The position numbers and the translations under genes were made by a program. Shown piece by piece: positions 8,236 through 15,028 of a stretch of DNA of 19,231 bases. The stretch comes from Chitinophaga pinensis (lineage in GTDB: Bacteria > Bacteroidota > Bacteroidia > AKYH767-A > OLB10): assembly GCA_945872015.1 (NCBI GenBank), contig CAMBYJ010000008.1, positions 1 through 19,231 on the forward strand. The letters are read 5' to 3'. Below the pieces are notes generated by a model. The model ran no database searches. It saw nothing but the letters and a program-made list of their open reading frames with translations, and was not told the DNA's origin. The stretch's first letter is position 1. Each line of letters begins with the position of its first letter.

Positions 8236-9204
8236 TTAATGTTCTGCACTCATGCGTGCTTCTTTGAGATGTAACAACATATCTTTTGTCATAGAGGCCA
8301 TATCATAATACGGCACCCAGCCCCAATCATCTTGCGCACATGAATCATCAATCGACATTGGCCATGAATCGGCTATTGCCTGACGAAAATCGGGTTCATA
8401 TGAAATTTGAAATTCAGGAATATGTTTTTTGATTTCGTTAGCAATTTCTTTTGGCGTAAAACTGATGCCCGCTAAATTATAACTGCTACGAATTTTTATT
8501 TTATCTGAATCGGCATTCATCAATTCCAATGTTGCACGAATAGCATCGGGCATATACATCATTGGTAATGCAGTATCTTCTTTCAAGAAACAATTGTATG
8601 AACCTTTATCAAGTGCCTGATGATAAATATCGACTGCATAATCGGTAGTGCCTCCACCTGGCTGTGCTTTGTAACTAATCAAACCAGGATAACGAATGCT
8701 ACGTACATCAACACCAAATTTGTTGAAGTAATATTCACACCAACGCTCACCAGCCTGTTTACTTATTCCGTACACTGTTGTTGGCTCCATAACGGTAAAC
8801 TGTGGTGTATTTACTCTTGGAGTAGTAGGACCAAATACAGCAATGCTGCTTGGCCAGAAAACACGCATGCCTCCTAGTTCTTTTGCAATATCAAGCACAT
8901 TAAACAAGCCTTCCATATTTAATTTCCAGCCCATTTTCATTTTTTGTTCTGCTGTTGCACTTAGCAAAGCCGCTAACAAATAAACATGTTTTACTTTGTT
9001 CGCTCTTATCACATCTGCAATGGCTTGTGCGTCCATCACATCAAGTTGATAAAACGGACCACTTTCTTTTAGATAACCTTCCTGATCTTTTACATCAGCT
9101 GCAATTACACGATCTCCACCTAACTCTGTTCTCAGCGTATGAACCAAATCTGTCCCGATTTGTCCACCTGACCCTAATATTAAAATATTGTCTGCGCTAC
9201 TCAT
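8236..9204 (-). CDS. tdh: L-threonine 3-dehydrogenase, SDR (epimerase-like) type
   Basis: NAD-dependent enzyme oxidising L-threonine to 2-amino-3-ketobutyrate, the first step of threonine breakdown to glycine and acetyl-CoA. The 322-residue protein is of the extended short-chain dehydrogenase type, not the zinc medium-chain type of E. coli. It has the Rossmann motif GSGGQIG (11-17), a Ser in WPSSIAVFG (118-125), the catalytic pair Tyr145 and Lys149 in YGISK, and the stretch YPGLISYKAQPGGGTTDYA (172-190), whose PGGGTTDYA part is characteristic of this threonine dehydrogenase group, including the animal enzyme. Its ATG overlaps the upstream gene's TGA stop as ATGA, and cysS follows 15 bases later. 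No kbl (2-amino-3-ketobutyrate CoA ligase) is seen in the window. Confidence 0.92.
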   Translation of the reverse strand: MSSADNILILGSGGQIGTDLVHTLRTELGGDRVIAADVKDQEGYLKESGPFYQLDVMDAQAIADVIRANKVKHVYLLAALLSATAEQKMKMGWKLNMEGLFNVLDIAKELGGMRVFWPSSIAVFGPTTPRVNTPQFTVMEPTTVYGISKQAGERWCEYYFNKFGVDVRSIRYPGLISYKAQPGGGTTDYAVDIYHQALDKGSYNCFLKEDTALPMMYMPDAIRATLELMNADSDKIKIRSSYNLAGISFTPKEIANEIKKHIPEFQISYEPDFRQAIADSWPMSIDDSCAQDDWGWVPYYDMASMTKDMLLHLKEARMSAEH

Positions 9205-9863
9205 TTTAAATTTTGCTGTTGAAATTTTATTTGCTGAATTAATAAATTAACACTATCCATTTCTGCAATCGTCTTAATTATTTTGATTTTATTATCGTCA
9301 ATTCTTTTTTCGTTTTCGCCAATTTGTTTTTTCATGTTGGCATTACTTTGTTCGAGGTAGTCAGTATTGTTTTCAAGACTTTTCTTGTCCTTGCCCTTAT
9401 CTTTTACAACTTTTTCTTCCTCTTCAATTTTATTTAACAACGCTTGATTGGAAATTTTTTTACCCCAATCTTTAAAAAATTTAATAAGCCATGATGCTTC
9501 CTTCGGATGACTTTTAGTTGAAATGGCAATATTCTCACGCATGAATACTGCAGCTAATTGCAATCCTGAATCAACGGGTGTAATCGTAGAATAAACGATA
9601 ATTGTATCTGCGCCTAGTCCGTTTATTACAACATTTTTCGCATTAATTTCTTCCTTCGACTTTTTCACTTTCGCCTTGTTCTCCTTTAAAAAATCAACCC
9701 AGGCATCCGCAAGTAAATCATCGGCAACATAAGGAAGATAAACACGAATAGCAGTATTATATCCTCCACCCAACTTTTCCAATCCCTCATCAACAATCAC
9801 CGATTGAGAAAATCCGAAAGCTGAAAATGACAAAAAAAATAAAATTGCTATTAACGTTTTCAT
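9201..9863 (-). CDS. Exported protein of unknown function with C-terminal coiled coil
   Basis: I do not recognise a named family. The 220-residue protein begins with a clear signal peptide (MKTLIAILFFLSFSAFGFS, cleavage predicted before Gln20), so it is periplasmic or at the envelope. Residues about 30-115 form a compact domain with alternating beta-type segments (NTAIRVYLPYV, NVVINGLGADTIIVYSTITP, GLQLAAVFMRENIAIS). Residues about 125-220 are strongly charged and helical, rich in Lys, Glu, Asn and Gln with heptad-like spacing, and look like a coiled coil. No Cys in the mature part, no lipobox. It starts one base after the DUF502 stop and its TGA overlaps the tdh ATG (ATGA), so it is probably co-translated with both. 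A structural or scaffold role is possible but not shown. Confidence 0.8.
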   Translation of the reverse strand: MKTLIAILFFLSFSAFGFSQSVIVDEGLEKLGGGYNTAIRVYLPYVADDLLADAWVDFLKENKAKVKKSKEEINAKNVVINGLGADTIIVYSTITPVDSGLQLAAVFMRENIAISTKSHPKEASWLIKFFKDWGKKISNQALLNKIEEEEKVVKDKGKDKKSLENNTDYLEQSNANMKKQIGENEKRIDDNKIKIIKTIAEMDSVNLLIQQIKFQQQNLK

Positions 9864-9864
9864 A

Positions 9865-10446
9865 TTAAATATCTGTTACTCCTCCTGATATTACAAACTT
9901 CATCATTTCTGTTCCTGAGGCATCGAGCTTCTGAACATTAGTTGACTCAACTATCACTAACTGACCGTTGAAACCATACGAGAATGGTAAATAGACTGCC
10001 ATCTTTTCTTTTCCCAATCCGAGTTCTGTTAAATCATTCTCTGTAACAAAACCTATTCGCTGAATTGTGGGGTTATTATTCACTGTTACTAACACTGGTT
10101 GCGTGAAACTCTTCTTCTCTCCAACGAAAGCTTCGATCAAATCTTTTACTGATGAATAAATTAATTTTAGGAGTGGTGTTCTTTCTATCAATCCTTCGAA
10201 AATGGCAAACACGGGATTCCTAACGAAACGTGTTCCGATATAGCCTGCTACAGTGATAATACTTGCAATCAAAAGAATTCCTAACCCTGGCAAATCGTAA
10301 CTTTCAGCACCTGGTACTGGAATTGGAACCTTAACTGGAAGTAAGTTATCTAGCCATACAACTGCTTTAATTACCACATAAACCGTTACTGCAATGGGCA
10401 CTACAAATAGCAACCCTTGTAAAAAATAATTTATGAGTTTTTTCAT
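9865..10446 (-). CDS. DUF502 family membrane protein
   Basis: Inner membrane protein of 193 residues matching the DUF502 pattern. It has an N-terminal membrane segment (about 8-33, GLLFVVPIAVTVYVVIKAVVW), a short Pro-rich loop, a second segment (about 53-75, LPGLGILLIASIITVAGYIG), then the conserved block PVFAIFEGLIERTPLLKLIYSS (78-99) and a soluble C-terminal domain (IGFVTENDLTELGLG, VYLPFSYGFNGQLVIV). The family is widespread in bacteria and related to plant COV proteins, with no settled biochemical role. It is the first gene of the minus-strand run, facing the THUMP-like methyltransferase gene across 103 bases. A candidate -7 element lies 18 bases before its ATG. Confidence 0.9.
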   Translation of the reverse strand: MKKLINYFLQGLLFVVPIAVTVYVVIKAVVWLDNLLPVKVPIPVPGAESYDLPGLGILLIASIITVAGYIGTRFVRNPVFAIFEGLIERTPLLKLIYSSVKDLIEAFVGEKKSFTQPVLVTVNNNPTIQRIGFVTENDLTELGLGKEKMAVYLPFSYGFNGQLVIVESTNVQKLDASGTEMMKFVISGGVTDI

Positions 10447-10464
10447 GTTGTTTCTTTAGCGCTG

Positions 10465-10472
10465 CAAATATC
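10465..10472 (-). promoter_or_regulatory. Candidate -7 promoter element for the nine-gene minus-strand run
   Basis: GATATTTG on the minus strand matches seven of eight positions of TAnnTTTG and ends 18 bases before the DUF502 ATG. A TTG lies about 15 bases upstream, closer than the usual -33 spacing, so the upstream half is weak. It is the best candidate in the 10447-10549 divergent region for driving genes down to position 1. Confidence 0.4.
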
Positions 10473-10549
10473 TGAAATTGTAGTGGGCAAGCCATAAATT
10501 TTAGAAAATATATCCCTCTGATGGAGGACTATTTTGCATCTTTGAAGCC

Positions 10550-11743
10550 ATGAACTGGCAATCATTCCTAAAAAACGAGGAAATCATCCAAAAAATCCGA
10601 GAAAACAAAGGCCAAAATGCAGCTTCTTTAGCTTTAAAATGGGCCAATAAAAAGGATGACTCCACTGCTTTTATCTTAACCCAAATTCAGGGACGTGCCG
10701 TTGCAGAAAGAAAAGTTCCAACTTGGGCTCAATATGAGGACCTCGCTTACCCTGATAAAACAGCAATGGAGCAATGTTCTTCGGAATTAACGGCTCGTTT
10801 CAAAAGTAATTTATTAGAGGGATTAGAAGTCGCAGACCTCACTGGAGGACTAGGAATTGACAGTTATTTTATCAGTTTGAAAGCAAAACGATTGCTTTAT
10901 GTTGAACCAAATTTGAATCGTTTTGAAATGGCGCAACATAATTTTAATGTATTGGGAGTAAAAAATGCATCGTTTTATCAGTCGACAGCAGAAGAGTTTT
11001 TAAGTAATCCAGAATTATCATCGTTGGATTGTGTTTATATCGATCCTTCTCGCAGAAATGAAAATCAAAATCGCGTGTTTATGCTTAAAGACATGATGCC
11101 TGATTTGCGATTGCTGATTGACTACTTCAAACGGTTAAAAGTACGCATGCTCATTAAGCTTTCTCCTATGCTTGATATTCATTCTGCTTTAAAAGAACTT
11201 GAATGCGTAAAAGATATTTATATAATAAGCGTTGATGATGAATGCAAGGAACTTTTGTTTGATATCGATTTTCAATTTGATGGTCAAACAAGCGTTAAAT
11301 GTGTGAATATTACCTATGAAAAAATGCAAAACTTTGATTACCTATTAACCAACGAAGAAAATTATTCTTTTGCAATTACTGATTCACTAAAATATATATA
11401 TGATCCTTATGCATCCTTAAATAAGGCTGGCGGATTCAAACCTTTAGCTATTTATTATGGATTGAACAAAATAAGTAACAATACACATCTTTTCACTAGC
11501 GAAAATCTTCTAGATAATTTCTTCGGAAATTGTTTTGAAGTGATTCGTGTGGATGATTTTTCATCAAAAGAATTTACATCCATAGAAAACAAAAAGGGCG
11601 TTATTAAAATCAGAAATTTTCGAATGTCGCAGAGTGAAATAGAAAAGAAAACAAAGATTACATATGGACCCGATAATTTTTATTTCTTTTATTCGGATGC
11701 TTCAAATAAAATGAAAGTAGCTACGACAAAAAAAGTGTATTAA
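10550..11743 (+). CDS. THUMP-like domain class I SAM-dependent methyltransferase
   Basis: Probable methyltransferase of 397 residues, cytoplasmic, substrate unknown. Residues about 1-85 are a helical N-terminal region including AASLALKWANKK and KVPTW. The Rossmann core follows: motif I VADLTGGLGIDSYF (94-107), the acidic end of beta-2 in LLYVEPN (115-121), and the post-motif YIDPSRR (163-169), where DPSRR stands in the place of the catalytic DPPY of nucleic-acid N-methyltransferases. The C-terminal part (about 300-397, including GGFKPLAIYYGLNKI and KKGVIKIRNFRMSQSEIEKK) fits the THUMP-like domain found fused to these enzymes, which suggests an RNA substrate by analogy only. It is divergent from DUF502, and its stop shares the TTAA at 11740-11743 with the convergent MmcQ-like gene. 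The promoter is unclear: TATTTTG at 10530-10536 is an imperfect candidate. Confidence 0.82.
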   Translation: MNWQSFLKNEEIIQKIRENKGQNAASLALKWANKKDDSTAFILTQIQGRAVAERKVPTWAQYEDLAYPDKTAMEQCSSELTARFKSNLLEGLEVADLTGGLGIDSYFISLKAKRLLYVEPNLNRFEMAQHNFNVLGVKNASFYQSTAEEFLSNPELSSLDCVYIDPSRRNENQNRVFMLKDMMPDLRLLIDYFKRLKVRMLIKLSPMLDIHSALKELECVKDIYIISVDDECKELLFDIDFQFDGQTSVKCVNITYEKMQNFDYLLTNEENYSFAITDSLKYIYDPYASLNKAGGFKPLAIYYGLNKISNNTHLFTSENLLDNFFGNCFEVIRVDDFSSKEFTSIENKKGVIKIRNFRMSQSEIEKKTKITYGPDNFYFFYSDASNKMKVATTKKVY

Positions 11744-12099
11744 TCATTGAATAGCTCATACTCTAGCTTAAGCTTTTTTGTAAATCCTTTTATTACCATT
11801 TCGTAACTGTGATCAATGAGTTGATAAATTAACTTGTCAGATGTATCATCATTCAAAAATACTGTGTTCCAGTGCTTATGGTTCATGTGAAATCCTGCTC
11901 GCACACTAGTATACTTTTCTCGTAATTCAATAGCATATTCCGGATTACATTTTAAGTTCACACTGTCAGATTCTGATATACTGACCAAAGCAAACATTTT
12001 CCCCATAACTTTAAAAACAAGTGTGTCTTCATCAAACGGAAACGACTCAGTAACCGCCTTTTTCGCAATGCAATACAATCTTAATTCTTCAATATTCAT
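11740..12099 (-). CDS. MmcQ/YjbR family protein
   Basis: Small cytoplasmic protein of 119 residues. It matches the MmcQ/YjbR family (CyaY-like fold): N-terminal helix MNIEELRLYCIAKKAVTESF, the core FKVMGKMFALVSI, NLKCNPEYAIELREKY (48-63) and the hallmark GFHMNHKHWNTV (69-80). The family is often annotated as DNA-binding, but its role is poorly defined. It is transcribed alone, divergent from polA across 68 bases and convergent with the methyltransferase gene, with overlapping stop codons. A perfect TAnnTTTG -7 element (TACCTTTG) lies 17 bases before the ATG. Full length for the family. Confidence 0.9.
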   Translation of the reverse strand: MNIEELRLYCIAKKAVTESFPFDEDTLVFKVMGKMFALVSISESDSVNLKCNPEYAIELREKYTSVRAGFHMNHKHWNTVFLNDDTSDKLIYQLIDHSYEMVIKGFTKKLKLEYELFND

Positions 12100-12116
12100 T
12101 TAAATTAATTTGTTTG

Positions 12117-12124
12117 CAAAGGTA
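12117..12124 (-). promoter_or_regulatory. -7 promoter element for the MmcQ/YjbR gene
   Basis: TACCTTTG on the minus strand is an exact match to the Bacteroidota -7 consensus TAnnTTTG and is followed by CA. It ends 17 bases before the ATG at 12099, predicting a leader of about ten bases without a Shine-Dalgarno site. No clear -33 TTG was found at the expected distance. Confidence 0.65.
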
Positions 12125-12141
12125 CGAAGCCTTTTTGCATT

Positions 12142-12149
12142 TAACTTTA
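12142..12149 (+). promoter_or_regulatory. Candidate -7 promoter element for polA
   Basis: TAACTTTA matches seven of eight positions of TAnnTTTG and ends 18 bases before the polA ATG. A TTTG at 12113-12116 lies 25 bases upstream, slightly far for a -33 element. It lies 17 bases from the opposing MmcQ -7 element, so the two promoters would be nearly back to back. Confidence 0.4.
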
Positions 12150-12167
12150 GGCCTTCAAATAAGATAA

Positions 12168-14975
12168 ATGACACAAGACCATCCTAAAAAACTCTTTTTG
12201 CTCGATGCCTTTGCCTTGGTTTACAGAGCTTATTTCGCTTTCAGTACTAACCATCGAGTAAATTCAAAAGGGTTAAATACCTCGGCCATGTTTGGCTTTA
12301 CCAATACTTTACTAGATGTATTGAAAAAAGAAAAGCCTACGCATATTGCAGTTGTATTTGATACATCGGCTCCTACTCACCGACATGATGCATTCGAAGC
12401 ATATAAAGCACATCGCGAAGAAATGCCAGAAGATTTAAGAAAGTCTATTCCGTATATCAAAGAAATTATTCGCTGTTTTAATATTCCTGTTGTTGAATTA
12501 GACGGCTATGAGGCAGATGATATCATTGGAACATTTTCTATCAAAGCAGAGCAAGCAGGATTTGTTACCTACATGATGACACCAGATAAGGATTATGGTC
12601 AAATGGTAACAGACAATGTACTGATTTATAAACCTGCTCGTAGTGGTGCGGGTGCTGAGATATTAGGTGTGAAAGAAGTGTGTGCACGTTACGGTATAGA
12701 ACGCCCCAATCAGGTAATTGATATTCTTGGTTTGATGGGTGATTCGGTAGATAATATTCCGGGAATTCCAGGAGTAGGAGAGAAAACAGCTACCACATTA
12801 ATTCAGCAATATGGAACCATTGAAAATCTTTATAACCATACTGATCAGCTAAAAGGAAAGTTAAAAGAGAAGGTTGAAGCGAATAAAGAATTAGCGTATA
12901 TGTCGCGACAATTAGCTACTATACACTGCGATGTGCCTTTAACTTTTAACGAAGAAGAATTAGCTATTAAAGAAGTTAACAAAGAAGGAATTCGTAATCT
13001 GTTTAATGAATTAGAATTTCGTCGTTTAGGTCAAATTATTTTAGGAGAAGTAATCGAAGCACCGGTAGAAATTAAAAACGGACAACAAGATTTATTCGCT
13101 TCGAATACTACGGCTATCCCTACCGCTATAGCAGAAGAAGGGCCGGTTGAATCAGTTACTTATAACACTATTAAGAACACTCCACACGACTATAAAATTG
13201 TTGATTCAACAGAAGGATATCAGTCTTTAGCACAAACTTTATTAAGCGCAACTGAAGTTAGTTTTGATACTGAAACTACAGGGATTGATGCCAACCAGGT
13301 TGAGTTAGTAGGGTTATCTTTTTCGATTAAAGAGCACGAAGGTTGGTATGTTCCCATTCCTGCAAGTATAGATCAGGCAAAAACAATTTTATCATACTTC
13401 AAGCCTTTTTATGAGCATGAAACAATTCGTAAAATAGGACAGAATTTAAAGTATGATATTACTGTATTAAAATGGTATGATGTAGATGTTAAAGGTCCAT
13501 TATTCGATACGATGGTAGCGCATTATTTAATCCAACCAGAGATGCGCCATAACATGAATGTGCTAGCAGAAACTTATTTGCAATACGCTCCTGTTTCAAT
13601 TGAAGAGTTAATTGGAAAGAAGGGAAAAGATCAGATGAGCATGCGTTTCGTAGATACACAAACAATTGCCGAGTATGCAGCAGAAGATGCAGATGTAACA
13701 TTACAATTGAAGAAGAAATTTGAACCAATGTTACATGATACAAACACTGAAAAATTATATCACGAGGTTGAAGAACCCTTGATTTCTGTATTAGGCGCAA
13801 TGGAGCGAGAAGGAATAAAATTAGATGTTGATGCCTTGAAGGAATTAAGTAAATCGCTAGAGGAAGAAATTAAATTAATTGATAAAGAAATTCAGACGTT
13901 AGCAGGAACGCCTTTTAATATTTCATCGCCAAAGCAAGTAGGGGATATTTTATTTGAAGTATTGAAAATTGTAGATAAGCCAAAGAAAACTAAAACAGGT
14001 CAATATGCTACTGGTGAAGATATTTTATCGAAGCTAACAGGCAAGCATCCTATTGTAGATAAAATTTTAGATTATCGCGAATTAGTAAAATTAAAGAGCA
14101 CTTACGTTGATGCCTTACCGCAGATGGTGAATGCTCGTACAGGAAGGATTCACACCTCATTTAATCAGGTAGTAGCTGTTACAGGTCGTTTAAGTTCTGA
14201 CAATCCCAACCTTCAGAATATTCCAATTCGTACTGCACGTGGAAGAGAAATTCGTAAAGCATTTGTTCCTCGCAACGAAGAGCATATTTTACTCTCAGCC
14301 GATTATTCGCAAATTGAATTACGAATCATGGCTGAGCTTTGTAAAGACCCAGGGTTACTCGAAGCGTTTCATCAAAATTTAGACGTACACACTGCAACAG
14401 CATCGAAAGTATTTGGAGTGGCTTTAGAAGATGTAACGTCTGATATGCGTCGTAAAGCGAAGATGGTGAACTTCGGAATTATCTATGGTATTAGCGCTTT
14501 CGGATTAAGTGAGCGATTAAATATTCCACGTAAAGAAGCTGCAGAAATTATTGATCAATATTTTATCAAGTATCCATACATCAAAGACTTTATGGATAGC
14601 AGCATCGCGCAAGCAAAAGAGAAAGGATATGTTGAAACTGTTTTAGGAAGAAGAAGATACTTGCGTGATATTAATTCGAACAACGCAACTGTGAGAGGAT
14701 TTGCAGAACGCAACGCGATTAATGCTCCTATTCAGGGATCTGCAGCTGATATGATTAAGCTTGCCATGATTCATCTGAATAAAGCAATGACAGAAATGAA
14801 TTTAAAATCGAAAATGTTATTGCAGGTGCATGATGAATTAGTGTTTGATGTTTATCTACCCGAATTAGAAACAATGAAAAATCTGGTAGCAGAAAAAATG
14901 AAGCATGCTTTACCTCTTAGTGTTCCGGTAGAAGTTGAAATTGGAACTGGTAAAAACTGGCTTGAAGCACATTAA
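12168..14975 (+). CDS. polA: DNA polymerase I
   Basis: Repair and Okazaki-fragment polymerase of 935 residues with three domains, all apparently active. The 5'-3' exonuclease (about 1-295) has Asp13 in LLDAFALVYRAYF, ELDGYEADDIIG, TPDKDYGQMV and the helix-hairpin-helix DSVDNIPGIPGVGEKTA. The 3'-5' proofreading domain (about 345-525) keeps its acidic residues: D367 and E369 in FDTETTG, the Asp in NLKYDI, and the Asp in YAAEDADVT. This differs from polymerases such as Taq, where proofreading is lost. The polymerase domain (about 540-935) has motif A DYSQIELR (D712), motif B RRKAKMVNFGIIYG (K765 to G774) and motif C QVHDELV (H888, D889, E890). The length is usual for the family. The gene is followed after 53 bases by the carboxyltransferase gene, which has its own promoter. 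Confidence 0.98.
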   Translation: MTQDHPKKLFLLDAFALVYRAYFAFSTNHRVNSKGLNTSAMFGFTNTLLDVLKKEKPTHIAVVFDTSAPTHRHDAFEAYKAHREEMPEDLRKSIPYIKEIIRCFNIPVVELDGYEADDIIGTFSIKAEQAGFVTYMMTPDKDYGQMVTDNVLIYKPARSGAGAEILGVKEVCARYGIERPNQVIDILGLMGDSVDNIPGIPGVGEKTATTLIQQYGTIENLYNHTDQLKGKLKEKVEANKELAYMSRQLATIHCDVPLTFNEEELAIKEVNKEGIRNLFNELEFRRLGQIILGEVIEAPVEIKNGQQDLFASNTTAIPTAIAEEGPVESVTYNTIKNTPHDYKIVDSTEGYQSLAQTLLSATEVSFDTETTGIDANQVELVGLSFSIKEHEGWYVPIPASIDQAKTILSYFKPFYEHETIRKIGQNLKYDITVLKWYDVDVKGPLFDTMVAHYLIQPEMRHNMNVLAETYLQYAPVSIEELIGKKGKDQMSMRFVDTQTIAEYAAEDADVTLQLKKKFEPMLHDTNTEKLYHEVEEPLISVLGAMEREGIKLDVDALKELSKSLEEEIKLIDKEIQTLAGTPFNISSPKQVGDILFEVLKIVDKPKKTKTGQYATGEDILSKLTGKHPIVDKILDYRELVKLKSTYVDALPQMVNARTGRIHTSFNQVVAVTGRLSSDNPNLQNIPIRTARGREIRKAFVPRNEEHILLSADYSQIELRIMAELCKDPGLLEAFHQNLDVHTATASKVFGVALEDVTSDMRRKAKMVNFGIIYGISAFGLSERLNIPRKEAAEIIDQYFIKYPYIKDFMDSSIAQAKEKGYVETVLGRRRYLRDINSNNATVRGFAERNAINAPIQGSAADMIKLAMIHLNKAMTEMNLKSKMLLQVHDELVFDVYLPELETMKNLVAEKMKHALPLSVPVEVEIGTGKNWLEAH

Positions 14976-15003
14976 TAGCAATCGATTAAATTAGTAATTG
15001 GAC

Positions 15004-15011
15004 TACCTTTG
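15004..15011 (+). promoter_or_regulatory. -7 promoter element for the carboxyltransferase gene
   Basis: TACCTTTG is an exact TAnnTTTG match followed by CA, identical to the one before the MmcQ gene. It ends 17 bases before the ATG at 15029. No terminator is visible between polA and this element, so read-through from polA is also possible. Confidence 0.65.
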
Positions 15012-15028
15012 CAAAACAATTTTAGTAT

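Noticed and set aside
10447..10549. tRNA, small RNA or riboswitch in the divergent region
   Set aside because: No cloverleaf, conserved riboswitch core or terminator-like hairpin could be recognised in these 103 bases.
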